A DNA stretch of 64,000 nucleotides from Stichopus chloronotus (Eukaryota; Echinodermata; Holothuroidea; Aspidochirotida; Stichopodidae): the NCBI GenBank assembly GCA_021234535.1, contig CM037843.1, positions 19,375,911-19,439,910 of the forward strand, read 5' to 3'. Below, in pieces: positions 51,001 to 61,500 of this stretch. Within the stretch, counting starts at the first letter, position 1. Each line of letters starts with the position of its first letter. The notes under the pieces were generated by a model. That model was not told the origin of the DNA, ran no database searches, and worked only from the letters and a program-made list of their open reading frames with translations. A program made the translations under genes and the position numbers.

Positions 51001-52560
51001 TCTGCCTGCTGAAGATGCAACAGAACATATTCTATCATCATACTGCGTAGTCATAGTGAAAACAAAATGTGCTAGTAAAGTTGTTTTCACAGCCGTTTTT
51101 CATCTTCATTTTCCTGCCTGTTCTTAGAGACCAAATGTTGCTTACCACAAGGTGTTGATAATATGAAAGCATTAGCCAAAGTACATTCCTGCATGCAACT
51201 AATGTGATGATCTATTGCATATAATCAACCTGGATATAATTTGCCTTTGTCAAGGCAATGTAAAAATCAATTCAGCTGATGTTTGGTTTGAAAGTAAGTA
51301 TCAGTATTTCTGATACTAATCAGAGGATCAGTCCTACCAATTCCTAAAACAAAAATGATTTCATGTTGCAGCAGCAAGTGTATGAAGAATCATGTGCATA
51401 AATTGAATAAAAGTTGCTTTGAGATGTCACCAAAGTGAAACATGGTGGCGCTCTATTATTTATGACGATGCAGGTACATTTACATTCCACTCGTGCAAAG
51501 GAGCCCAACTTTACCCATGAAATCCCTGGGGGTGCTCTGCTGCTTCACTTTCATGGCCGCTTGGCAAGGCGGGGACAGACAGCACCTCATCTGGGCAGCT
51601 CTCTGCTGGCTTGGCATTCAAGTTGAAGTATTTGCTGTGGTGCTGTTTGAAATGAAGTCATTCAAGAGATTGAAGGTAAATGGAGCATCTCAAAAGACAT
51701 CACAGTCTGACCCATTTCCACCAAGAACAATAAAAATATCTCTGAAATGTTGCTGTTAGGTAAATAAAAAAAATGGTTGTTTTGCAGTGCATTCCCTTGG
51801 TTCTCCAAGATAAAGCCCAAAACACAAATTCATGAGTTTGTCAGTGGAACAGTACAGCAGAAAAAATGCTTGACTTGTCTTTGAGTTTGGTACAATTGAG
51901 TATGTGTCCTTCCTACTGTGAAATAGTTCAGTCCAATCAACACAGGAAACCAGAGATTTGGGTTTGATTGAATTTGCCGTAGAAGTGGTTTAAAATGTTC
52001 GTCAAAACATTGTTATCTTCTGTTCCATTGTTTGCATGTTTATTGTCGTAAGCTGAGGTAATTGATTTTTAAGTGGTTATGATTGCTCATTGTCCTACTG
52101 GTAATTAGCTTTAGTACATGATTATTCAATTTTTGATAGAGAGTGCTGTGGTGAAGCTTTGCAAAGGTCACTTACAAGTTACAGTTGTTTGCATGGTTAC
52201 TATTATTGAAACAAAATATCAAATACCTAGTACAAAAGTACCATATGATTGATAGTAATTGGGTTACTTCCTGCTTCATATGCAGCGTTGGTGTCATTGG
52301 CAAAAATTAAGATACGGCAGACAGGGAAAACAAAATATTGTACGTGTTTTGACCTTGGAGTTATTAAATGTGTGTTTGTTTCTGTTCATTTTCGTTTTCG
52401 TGATTTTGTTGTATTCAGCTCAAGGTTCCACAACAATTATCAAGATGGCTGCAAGGTCTCTTATGGTGTCCAGTGTTCATTCTTCTGATTGTCGCAAACA
52501 TGTTGTTGATTGCAGGAAGCTCAACTTGGGAAATTTTCGAGGTCCTTTTCTCTGAAACAG
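35902..52560 (+). CDS. HHATL: HHAT/HHATL-family MBOAT protein lacking the catalytic histidine (10 exons, 3' end incomplete)
   Basis: Ten plus-strand exons give about 490 residues of a multipass membrane protein: 35902-36070, 36975-37045, 37160-37273, 38173-38367, 39224-39442, 46132-46303, 49325-49475, 50739-50774, 51474-51675 and 52419-52560. All introns are GT-AG and every junction phase agrees. Alignment from memory to hedgehog acyltransferase and its paralogue HHATL is continuous, with landmarks VKYNLYFPVFVGGPFISY, ELATHFFYFHGL, CADRGMYNLVVKYIYIP and WAALCWLGIQVE. The segments YLVSLLQQP and KYNLYFP resemble HHATL more than HHAT. HHAT palmitoylates Hedgehog in the ER using Asp339 and His379 (human numbering). 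Here Asp367 is kept, but the position exactly 40 residues later is Gln407 (AWQGGD instead of WHGG). Acyl transfer is therefore doubtful and an HHATL-like regulatory role is more likely (inference). Human HHAT and HHATL are about 500 residues, so only a short C-terminal exon is missing. Confidence 0.88.
36975..37045 (+). CDS. HHATL: HHATL-like exon 2
   Basis: The acceptor TTTTTTTGTTTCAG is followed by 71 coding bases (phase 1 in, phase 0 out) and the donor TACCAG|GTGGGA. The peptide begins NVFNLRRNGKLSDGW and corresponds to the cytoplasmic loop after helix 1. Reading through the donor also stays open for some way, but the next exon continues the family alignment in the same phase. Confidence 0.75.
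37160..37273 (+). CDS. HHATL: HHATL-like exon 3, second membrane segment
   Basis: The acceptor CATCATTTGCAG and donor CCAAAG|GTAAAA enclose 114 bases, phase 0 at both ends. The peptide has IPWKFWKDFILQ, matching the conserved DFEW...W stretch of HHAT/HHATL, then the hydrophobic helix IWLPYLVVYILLGQIV. The exon lies only 114 bases after exon 2, making this the shortest intron of the gene. Confidence 0.85.
38173..38367 (+). CDS. HHATL: HHATL-like exon 4, two membrane segments
   Basis: The acceptor ATTCCTTTCAG and donor CAGTGG|GTAAGT (strong) enclose 195 bases, exactly 65 residues, phase 0 at both ends. Hydrophobic runs at VMSSIMIGVTSGWPFLLFIL and WLFTIGEIVLFGIA flank the motif YLVSLLQQPSL, which resembles the SLLGQPWL motif I recall from vertebrate HHATL. 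Confidence 0.88.
38853..39105. mobile_element. 253 bp MITE with CAGG...GGATCCAGGA ends
   Basis: The left end CAGGCTTGGATCCAGGA is matched by the right end TCCTGGATCTGCACCTG as an imperfect terminal inverted repeat, with a possible TGAGA target duplication on both sides. The interior has no coding potential (an ATGGGTGCGCCCCCTCCTGG-like end is typical of this kind of marine-animal repeat, from memory). It lies in the fourth HHATL intron, about 120 bases before exon 5. Confidence 0.65.
39224..39442 (+). CDS. HHATL: HHATL-like exon 5, MBOAT core start
   Basis: The acceptor CCCTTCTCTCCAG and donor CCCCAG|GTGAGA enclose 219 bases (73 residues), phase 0 at both ends. The peptide contains RLLSFGLERC, matching the SF-x-LE-x-C stretch of the family, and the conserved VKYNLYFPVFVGGPFISY segment. 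This is one of the most conserved parts of HHAT/HHATL. A CAGG-ended MITE lies only about 120 bases upstream of the acceptor. Confidence 0.92.
40830..41420. repeat. Diverged array of a dispersed repeat (CTGTCCAAGCT / GAGATA units)
   Basis: Blocks recur several times in the same order: TGTACTCGATGTGATACA, then AGATCTGTCCAAGCT, then TTCTCGAGATACTGTG / TTCTAGAGATATTGTT, then CCAAAACAATAGGATTCTTG. Copies are 60-80% similar and no copy encodes a protein. This stretch is inside the long fifth HHATL intron. Confidence 0.7.
41930..42320. repeat. Second array of the same dispersed repeat (GGTTTTGGAGTTTG units)
   Basis: Units share TTTTGGAGTTTGACCCC / TTTTGGAGTTTGGCCCA, GATGACCTAAGACCTCCACC, AGGGTTCTTCCTC and TTCTTGAGATATCATGTG. 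These appear in the same order as in the neighbouring array, and this set complements the blocks seen there. The repeat is familiar in style from marine deuterostome genomes, which supports the organism guess. Confidence 0.65.
42545..43850. mobile_element. Composite repeat A-B-B'-A' with (CA)n microsatellites
   Basis: Module A (42565-42750) recurs in direct orientation as A' (43631-43816), with about 95% identity over 186 bases. Module B (42799-43155) recurs as B' (43230-43590), about 85% identical. B and B' each have terminal inverted repeats (GTTAGGGGCACCTATTGGGG at the start of B', its near complement CCCCAATTGGCGCCCATTAC at the end) and carry ACGGGGATATCCCC-type palindromes near both ends, so each is itself a foldback element. 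(CA)n and (CATA)n tracts separate all modules. The order suggests a tandem B-A unit that has lost one A. The large minus-strand open frame here (42239-42796) is microsatellite-derived. Confidence 0.8.
45013..45737. mobile_element. 725 bp foldback element with TTAA ends
   Basis: The ends are TTAAAGGGGAATTCCAG and its exact complement CTGGAATTCCCCTTTAA. The arms (45013-45250 and 45508-45737) are inverted copies with about 88% identity and share TAAGTCAGAAGACATGTTCC, CATTTTCATTCATATTCTTGA, TGTAACTGACTGTGATCTC-like and TAACACCATGCATGTAC-like blocks. The 257 base centre is not repeated. A TTAA duplication at each tip points to the piggyBac/ISL2EU type of target choice (inference). There is no transposase. 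It lies in the fifth HHATL intron, 394 bases before exon 6. Confidence 0.88.
46132..46303 (+). CDS. HHATL: HHATL-like exon 6
   Basis: The acceptor TTCTTTGCCAG and donor GTAGCAG|GTAAAT enclose 172 bases, phase 0 in and phase 1 out. The peptide has the hydrophobic helix FVMCLSIILLVELATHFFYF followed by HGLVTSIGSV, which aligns with ELMAHLMYMHAIYSSI of human HHAT. It follows the longest intron of the gene (6.7 kb), which holds most of its repeats. Confidence 0.9.
48272..48650. mobile_element. 379 bp hAT-type MITE with 8 bp target duplication
   Basis: The ends CAGGGTTGTCACCA and TGGTGACAACCCTG are a perfect 14 bp terminal inverted repeat. The element is flanked on both sides by the direct repeat ATGCTGAC (48264-48271 and 48651-48658). 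An 8 bp duplication and CAGGG-type tips are characteristic of the hAT superfamily (established knowledge). The inside is non-coding; the minus-strand open frame crossing it is accidental. It lies in the sixth HHATL intron. The perfect tips and duplication suggest a fairly recent insertion. Confidence 0.93.
49325..49475 (+). CDS. HHATL: HHATL-like exon 7
   Basis: The acceptor CGTTTTATCAACACAG and donor CTGGAG|GTATGT enclose 151 bases, phase 1 in and phase 2 out. The peptide reads GIIFWCVLLQYLTYFVLYEV, then RFDDVELPRPPSCV and SYFTFRDYW. It aligns with the LDGL-x-PP-x-LP-x-CV and F-x-x-x-WRYFD region of HHAT. Base composition is less A+T rich than the flanking introns. Confidence 0.92.
50739..50774 (+). 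CDS. HHATL: HHATL-like exon 8, 36 bp microexon with the conserved aspartate
   Basis: The acceptor TTAATCTTTCACAG and donor GTGAA|GTAAGT enclose only 36 bases, phase 2 at both ends. The joined peptide is W-S-CADRGMYNLVVK. It aligns residue for residue with WRYFDVGLHNFLIR of human HHAT, so Asp367 sits at the catalytic-site aspartate (human Asp339). The exon is short enough to be missed by ordinary ORF scanning. Confidence 0.88.
51474..51675 (+). CDS. HHATL: HHATL-like exon 9, MBOAT active-site region with His to Gln change
   Basis: The acceptor GACGATGCAG and donor TTGAAG|GTAAAT enclose 202 bases, phase 2 in and phase 0 out. The peptide starts YIYIPLVQRSP, matching the YVYIP-x-GGS motif, and continues FTFMAAWQGGD and WAALCWLGIQVE, matching YWHGGYDYLWCWAALNWLG of HHAT. 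The codon at 51565-51567 is CAA (Gln407), where MBOAT acyltransferases have the invariant histidine. The glycine-rich YIPVGGS turn is also altered, to YIPLVQR. Confidence 0.92.
52419..52560 (+). CDS. HHATL: HHATL-like exon 10, C-terminal membrane segment
   Basis: The peptide contains VPQQLSRWLQGLLWCPVF, then ILLIVANMLLIAGSSTW and EVLFSET, aligning with the RRFHAAL...LILSNLVFLGGNEVG stretch of HHAT. The donor is ACAG|GTGAGT, phase 1. Two acceptors six bases apart, both in frame, are possible: GTATTCAG|CTCAAG (52419) and CTCAAG|GTTCC (52425), so Leu-Lys may be included or skipped. If the donor is not used, translation stops two codons later (GGT GAG TAG), giving a protein lacking the last family helix. 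Confidence 0.85.
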
Positions 52561-55500
52561 GTGAGTAGGTTATTTTTTTTCTCATGGATTGTAATTTCCT
52601 CCTGGACAGACAACCAAGTACCTTCAAAGGGAGGCAATAAGAGGATTTGCAACAAAAAACAAAAGGAGAAAAATGAATGCCTTGTTCTCTCGTTTTCCTC
52701 AAGCAGCTCTCGTTAAATCTAAGAGAGCTTATGGCGGCACTCAAGGAAATTAAGTTGTCAAAATTGATTCAACTAGGGAAGTTGACAGTCTTTTTATACA
52801 CAGGAGGGTGTCAAAATGTTGCATGTAGAAACAGTTTTGACAATTTCCCTGAAATTGTATTTGTGCATTTTGGGAAGAAAAGAAGGTCTGTAGAAACTGG
52901 TCTGATGATGAGAACAGAGAGAATTGGAAACTGAGAAACAGGAGCCCTCTTTCCTTTAGTTTTTGAAAGTTTGTTCAGAACCAGACTCAATTAAGTAGAA
53001 AGTACCTCCTTGTAGTTTGAACAACGTAGCATTGTAATTCACCCGGCACATTAACTTAAAGTTTGCCCGTTATGGTAACTTGCTATGGTAGCACAATGTA
53101 AGATAAATGTACAATGTTCATTTCATCTCTTTATCTGTTCTGAAATACTTGATACATTGACTAGTGATTGTTGGTGAGTTGACAGCAAATCTGGTCAGTA
53201 TTCTGTGGTTCACATATTGGTGTATTTAAAGTTCCATAGGGAGGCTGCTTAGTACCGTAGAATTGCTGTAGTTTATACCAGATTGCATTATGTTAACATT
53301 TGAAATAGTAGAATGGATTAAATATTGACACCATTTCTTTCAATAAGGTATAGTTTGAGTTAAATTAAGAGACTATTGATGAATTTTTTTTTTCAGAATC
53401 TTTTTTTCAGTTTGTAGACAGTGACATTACATTTTGCCTGTGTTTTTTGTAGCATAACCAAAGCTTCTCACGAGCAGACTTTTGTAATAATGATTATAGT
53501 CACCTTGTCTTCCTGCCATTCCCACTGTCCCACTGGAACTCCCCTCCCATATTGAAAAAATGATGTAGTGTATTGTCAACATCAGACACAAGAACAAACA
53601 GGTAGGATTGCTCAATAATTCCAAATCAAATTAAATGTGGTCTGAATTACTCAGTTTGCTGCTTATACAAATTCCAGTGTCACTTCCTTTCAAGTTTGCT
53701 TAAAGTGTTCAACGATTTTTTTAGAAAACTTGAGCCGTGGAAAAAAAAAGCGTTTTCCCTGATCTTTTAGGAAATTTTACAACCAGATTAAAATACTTGA
53801 ATCATGCAATGGAAAGTTACTATTCTGTTTTCTGAAGTCTTGTGGAGAAACTCTTTTATTTATTTTTTGGACGTGGTCAGAGCCACCTGCACTCATCATT
53901 TGGGTACCGCTGAAGCAGAACAAACACCCACATACTTCTTTAGAAATGACAATGTGTTTTCCACCTGACTTATTTCTGCTGACATATTTGCCGCTCATGT
54001 CGGCAGAAAGTCACCCCAAAGATGGCCAGGTGATGGATCTACATACGTCACTCGAAATGCGCGACACGTCTTTGAAAAGATCTGAAGTGCATAGAGAATT
54101 TTTTGGCTATGTATATCTATTCAACGGTTTTTTGACACATTTGAATCTTGCATGGCACAATAATTATTCATGCCACATTTGCTGACAGACAGGTCAACCT
54201 CAGAGGAGGGGGGGGACTGCTGATGACAAAATAATCCAGAGAAACTTTTGCAGTTGCAGTCAGGAGTGAGAAACCTCTCTGGGTTCTGTTCATGATGTGC
54301 ATATACAGAATCAAGTGGGGGGCCTTCTGCAGGGGAAAAAAATGTTATAACTTCAATCAAAGGTTAGTTGATGTCCTGCATCAAAATAGATGAATAAGGT
54401 TTTGGGGTAAGGTGTATTTTCTGCATTTTTATGAAGGCTCACCCACACAGTGTTCTTGAGAATCACACTGCAAACAAATTAAATCCCCTTTTCACAAGGC
54501 GGAAGATCTGGTGATCCATGGGTTACATCGATCTAATGATATTAGTGTGCTGCTGAGATTTCAAGAGAGGAGGGGGGGGGCAACTACAGGTGAAGAGCAT
54601 ATGCTATCGTGAGGGGATCGTCCGGGAGGGGGTTTCAAAGGATGGGGTTTAACCTTCCATCTAGAAAATTCTTGTACATTTGGGATGAGAAATAATGCAA
54701 TTTTGCCACTAGCAGACGAGTCCTTACTCTGTTTGAATTGGAAGCCGCCCATTGTAAATATTTTTTCAGCAGAGCTTTTGTAGGGGAGATACTTTTTTAC
54801 AGGAGTGGTGGATATTTCAGGGGTGGTAATTTTCACTCAGAGCAGGCTAATTCCACCCCCCTCCCAAAACCCCTGTTGAGGACACTAGGTATTTGTTGAT
54901 CATGAGGACTCCAGATGTTTCAGCAGACTAAGACTCGTCTAGTCTGACTCGGAAACACCCGATGAAGTAGTCGACTTTCAAAATTTTCCTTGAATGTCAA
55001 CCTTACATTCAAAGTGCCCAATTGCAGAGCCGTTTAGAGTCAACTCCCTCATCCTCCTCACATGCCAATGTGAGAACAAGAATCGGTGACGTAAATTAAG
55101 TCAGAGTAAATTGAATTGGACATTTCAGTAAATGAATGATGACATGAGAGCCCGATACTTCTCTGATTCAGAGTATGTGACAATGATATCGTGATTAAGA
55201 ACGAAGAAAAAAAAATGCAGGGAAGAACATCTCCAACAAGACCATTTTTGATCATGTCGGATGATTATTTCTTCCAAATTTATGAAGATTCTAGCTGGTA
55301 TGATCCAGCTTGTCACAAGCTCAGTAATATTTACCGAGGATTTATCACTTTTCGAGTAATGTTTTCAAAGTCTGTTATCGTAACTAGCTCAGTCTGAGTA
55401 ACCACAGTTGCTAGGTTACTGTAAAAACTCGGGGAGGCACAACGGCGTCTTCGTGCGGCTGTCATGAATTCGTCGAAAAGCACAGGTTCATGGAGAATGA

Positions 55501-58500
55501 TCGCAGACAGGCGGTCTGGATCAGAAGGAACTACAGACAAAGGGAAAATAAGCCAATGAAAGGTATGTGAGAACAAGACACGAGAAGAGGTGTAGCTCTT
55601 GCAGATTGGCATTAACTCATGTTTTTTTTCTGTCATGTGAATGGCTTTGTCGTTGCCCTGTGGAAAAAAATGCACCTGTACCAGTTTAGCTACTGTGAAT
55701 TGCCCAGTTTACTGAAGCTAATTTACAATCATGAACTTTTTTTCCAGATGTTCAGAGGAAAAATGTGAAAGGCTGAACTTATTTTTACAGCTGGAATTTA
55801 AACAATGAACTCATAATGTTTGAAATAAAAATGTTAATGTTAAATGTCAATTCTTATTTAAATATCTTGATGAAACAAGCCAGAGGAGGGGAAAGACAGA
55901 GATGAGAAAAGCACGGAGATGCAGGGGTGACAGCACCACAAATACCGACTTGCCAAACCCCCCCCCCCTTCCTCCCTGAAAAAAATTAAAAACAAATTGT
56001 GTTTTCTGCTCAGCCAGTGTGTTTTCACCAGTCTCATCCTTGCCCTTGTGAATTGAATATTTTCCTATGTTTCCTATATTATATATTATATTTCCTATTT
56101 ACATAGGAGTAGTAATTAACTTTATTGATGTGATATGAAAGTAAAGACTTCTTTGCTTTTGTACATGTGAACAAATCCTTTTTTATACCAACTCCCCCCA
56201 CCATTCATTAAATCTGTGACGTAAAGCTGCTCAAAATTCTAAAGTGAGATATTTCCATAATCCTTTAAAATATAGAGAAATCCAGCCAAATCCTTAAGTA
56301 CAACCTTGTGTGAACCAGCATCCTTGCACTTGACCATTGTAACCTGATGTTATTTTTTCATTCTCTTACTCTTTGGTAGAGCTATGATTGTGCTGTGGCC
56401 TGGGTCACAGAGAAGTAACTGTCATTGCGTGTACAAAGGTTCATTTTTAAACTGTGCCTTAAGTCTATAGAGATACAAGAAAGTATAATCGAGAGGTTAG
56501 AAAATAAATCATGTTCCTTCAACTCCCATCTTCATACCTTTTTCCATTGCTGAGATATAAAATGTTGAAAGTTGGGAAAAAGGGCGTTTGTTTTACAGGA
56601 AACATCCATACTTTTAAAACCAATGTTTGCGGACGCAGAATGTTAGATTATTCAAAACAAGGAAGAACAGTGGCCTTCTTTTCAACAAATAATAAAAAAT
56701 AAGTTTCTCACGGATAGAAACTCAGTTATATGTTGCTCAACACTAATTTGTTCACCCAAACTTTTCAAAATTCAATGATGCATCTTCTGTTACTCATCAC
56801 ATGCATAATATTTTGAGGAGATGAAGCTTTGGCAGATGTTTATTGATGAGACTGAATGGTTTAGCAATGACTAAAGCTATTTCTTTTGTATGTCATGTTG
56901 GTGTATTCTAAACACCTTATTTCCCTTTAATTTGAAATTGTCAATTGTGCAATAATTTGTGATGTCCTTCTTGTGCAACTCCTATTACAGTACATACTTT
57001 TGTTTCCTCTTGAAATGAAAATACATATAACCTTGGAAGAGTTTACTGTTTTCTGGCATAGCACATTGCATGGATAGAACTTGTCTAGTCACCAGTCACC
57101 CCGTAACAGTGCGACAGTGATCCCAATTTGTGAGAAGGTGCAATGGTTTTGCAAAAAAAAAAAAAGGCAAAGAAAAACAAAAAAGTATCTTAGTAGTACA
57201 AGAATGTCATCACAAATTGTTGTGCAATCTACCATTTTGAATTGAGTGAATGAGCTTCAACAGTTTATATCTCAGCTTAGGATGACAGTTGGAGCCTTTG
57301 AATTTAATTTTTAATCAGCTTTATGACATGCATCGTTTAAATTTCTGACTTAATGCTCACTTTAAAGTGTCTGTCTTTAATGGGGAGATTTCTTTCATAG
57401 CAGTGTCATTTGTCACCATTTTGGCATTTCATCATGCCCATGAAAAGAACCAGAAAAAAAAATTAAAAAGAAAAATTAACATTTTATTACCAGAAGAGTG
57501 ACAAAAAAAAAAAATCAAAAGAAAGGCCAGTGAAAGGATTCTGCCGAAAATCATCTTCGATACAAAAACTGTCTTCATCTTTCATGACTTACCCTGTCAT
57601 CTTTCCTTGACAACTTGGAAATTGATATTTTCACCTGAAGGTCTCAAAATGATGTAAAATGTATCATTTGAAAGGTAAATTAGACACACGAGGGGGAGGA
57701 TGCCGACTTCCCTTTGACAGCCTAGCTGTCTTGTCGGAGGTGTCACCTCGCAAAGCTTAAGTTTTGCAAAGTCGTCAACGTCGTCAGGGTGACGGACGAA
57801 CCGAGAGGACTGCGGTCGTAATATCATCGGGCATCAGGTGCACGATCTCACCGTGAGTTTGAACTTGGGTGATTGCTGGCTGATTTATCAAGCACATTTG
57901 CAATGCCCAATAGAGGGTCGAACGCAGTGGGAGTAAATATTTTTTAGACATTTGAAGATCGGGGAATCGAGTTTCACTCACACTTCAGTTGTTAAAGATA
58001 TCAGAAAAGTGTGGCAAGGATTCCACCGACGAGATGTGGAATTCATCCCTCCCTCTCCAGAAGAAGAAGACGAAGGGGATAACCCCCCGATTTTTCATAT
58101 GCAATGTAAATATACAGTCATCTTTGTTTGAAACTTAAGATAGGATACTTTGCAACAGTGTTTGATATATATATATATAAATTTGCCTTTTCAAATTGTA
58201 CTTTTTTGACAGGCATGGAAACAAACTCTTATCCCTTACCCCACTTGAAAAGTTTGCCAAGGATATCCTCAATTTTGAATCATGATTTAGCAATAATAAA
58301 TCCCCCCTCTCCCCTCCCCACCCTCCCTCTTTTGAGGTTCTGGTGAAATCCCTGTATATGGTCACTCTATCAATCTACCTTCTGCTTTGCAATGTAAACT
58401 TGTGTTATTTTCATTAGTACTCCATTTGAAAGACTTTGCTTGACAAGTAATCAGTAGATTAGTAATGGATACAGTCGTCAGTCGGAAACTCTGTTTAAGC

Positions 58501-61500
58501 TATAGAGTCAGTAGGGAGTGTGTTAAGGTGCAAGTATTCTAGAAATTGGAAATAAGTTGTCAAAAAAATCATGTTTTCCCTAGAAAACATCCAAAATGTT
58601 TCGTTTGCTACACACGCTCTATAATACTGTATATATTTACCACATTATGCACGTATGTTGCCCACTTCCACCCTGCAGGAAGTCCCCCCCCCACTGTCTG
58701 TAACTCATTATGTTCCCCCACATTTCGAAACTTGGCACCTGTCAGCAGTCAGAGTACAATTATTTTAACGCTCTTTGGATTTGTTAATTGTCAAAAAATA
58801 AACCATTCGACAATCTTCATTTGATTCGCAGTCAAGTTTACCCTTTGGCAATTGTTTCCCTGATCAATGATCTAAGTCGCTATATTACACAAATATCGAT
58901 TGATCAATAACTAATGCACTATGTGTCAGTTCTTCACCTCATCAATGTTCAAAATGGCATTTTACCTGGTTAACGGTCGGCTTGTCATTTGACAATATTT
59001 ACCGACTCACTCACTAATGAACAGGATTAGAAAATGTTTACGAGAAAAATATTCAGCATATCACTGGCAATGTTGCATGATGAATAATCGATACATACTA
59101 CGCTACTTGAGGAACCTCTCCCTAATAGATACACATCATGAAGAGGTGGATAGTATAGGTTATAAAAGCAGCGTTTCAGAGGATTATTGGCAAGAACACT
59201 ACAATCCAGCTAGTTTAGTTACGTAGTACCTTGCATCTAGAAAACATTCTTTTCAGGTAGCTACTCGATGTCAGTCAAGTGTCTTAAGATGCAAATATGA
59301 GATGCACAGCTGCCTCTACCCGAAAACATGATGCGGTTACGACTTGTTCACATTAGAGCACGCAAGGGCGAGTTTCGATATTGAGTCTGTGATGGGGATT
59401 ATCTAGACACGTTCACAATGTGTGACGCTCATACTAAGTACATTTGTGGGATTTGAAGACTGCACAGGCATGAGAAGGTCCTGTCAACTGTTCACATTCA
59501 GAAAGGCCAGCCTAGTCTTGGGTCACTGTTAAGTATGCGAGCTTTCACATTGCTTTTACTGAGAACGCAAGAGGCGATTGAAGAGACCTTGAAAGGGGGA
59601 TTTGCATCAGGAAATGCAAGCGAATTTTTACGTATGAGTTACACGAGTTGCTCACACTACAAGAATTTATATCCCTTGCGGACTTGAAAGGGCTTGTGTG
59701 AACTTGGCGTTATTGGAGAGAGTAGTCTGCTCAGTCTGTGCAGTGATGTCAAGTCCAGGAATGATTTATCTGATATTGCTTCTCACCATACTGTCCAAAA
59801 TGGTTCAATGCTTTACAAGTTCAAGCAAGCGTTGTAGGCTTGCTCTTGTTTTTTGTGTTTACCTCTGTGGTTTTTCAAACGGCAAAATGTGGACTTGCGG
59901 ATTTACACATCCAGCCTCTATGCAATGTGTGAACCCTGTGTTCTTCCCTGTAGGGTCACAAGGCAACGGAAGCAGGGAGGGAGGTGGGGGGGGGGGATGA
60001 TTTAGGATCTCATGATGTTGTCAGTGCATTCACTGTAATAAAGACATTTTACTGGTCCATCTCTAGCAATTTACCTGACTGTCTTTACTGAGTCACTCTC
60101 TTGACGACAGCTAAACAACCTAGCAACTAGCAATCCTGCAATCTTTCATGACCCCCTCGGTCATGGAGAATACGACACTGGGTTTCTTTACGTCAACGTT
60201 GTACTCCAAAGTGTACAACAAAGACGGAATTTGTCAATGGTGACCACAAATTGGCAGTATTTAATCTCTGGTGTAATCAGATTTATCAAGAAAATAACCA
60301 CATTTGCAGAGATCGCATCGCCATGTCTAGTTGAGAGGCAGGTGCAAGGTCTGTTCGGAGGAGTGAAGAAGTGCTCATAAGTGTAAAGCACATGAAGATA
60401 ACATCATCAGGTACAGCGCACTTGTTTCTTTCAAGTGTTGACATATCGTGTGGAAGGTTAGCGAGACATCTCGCTGATTGCGCTGTGAAGTGTTTTGTCA
60501 TGGCCAGGAAGTTTGTTTTTTATTTTATTTTTCAAATTTGTGAGCTCAGCTGCTTTAATTTAAAATAGATGATGACCACTTGATCTGATGGTGGGGGGTT
60601 GAGATCCTTTCCCTTCTCTCCACCGTCGTAGACAGATTTCCAGTTATCCCATATGGATAAAAGTGGAACGTGGTAATCTACACATGTAGGATGTTGCCTC
60701 CCTGGTCAAGACAAAATGATTTCCTTTTGAGTGAAATGTCCAAGGGATCCTTAGCTAAATCAAAATGTTATGGTTTAAATTTTTTTTCTTCCGTGAAGAT
60801 GACGTGTATGTTGGTTCAAAGGAAGATTCATAAGCCAGATCTGCTTTGTTGTCTCAGCGCCATGCATTTCAAATGGTAAACTCTTAATGCATGGTTTTGT
60901 AACTGTGATACATGTACAACATGTGAATCTCACGTGTCTCCTCTTCCCCGAGGACTTTTCAGTTCATCGGCCAACAAATTCAATCTGCTGGCCCGACCCT
61001 TTTTGTATCGGTCACGGTGAAGACTGGTGTAAGTGAGAACAGCAATCATGATGTCGGGGCAACCGAGAAGACGATGTGAAATGTGAGCTTAAATGTTTGC
61101 GATGCATGTGAATGATGCGAGTCCATTTGCTCCTTGTATGGCAAATGGTGAGGTCTGTCATATTGTTAGTAAGTACCAACTAGTAAATTATTGATATTCA
61201 GCAGATAAAAGAACTTCCAAACAGATTGGAAAGAAAACTTTGGCAAATTGAACTGATGAGGCAATGGTGGCGCTAGTAGATGAGATGAAGGAAAGAGCAT
61301 GGGGTGGCGGAGTTGTGGGCGTGGGGAGTAGATGAAAATATTCACATTTTCACTTCTCCCCGTTTGCCACTGTAAGCAGATTAGATATCGACGAGAGTGA
61401 ACAGTGTGTAGAAGCTAATGTTTGTAAAGGAAATATCTGAAAAACGATGTTTGATACCCCCCCCCCTCATGGGATTAGAGCATGTACTCAAAGTGTTACC

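Noticed and set aside
53395..53455. Candidate last exon of the HHATL-like gene after TTTTTTTTTCAG
   Set aside because: It is phase-compatible and short, but the peptide is unlike the family tail and derives from a T-rich stretch.
59698..60000. 100-codon plus-strand open frame with a hydrophobic segment
   Set aside because: No family recognised; it ends in a poly-Gly tract encoded by a G homopolymer run, typical of chance frames here.
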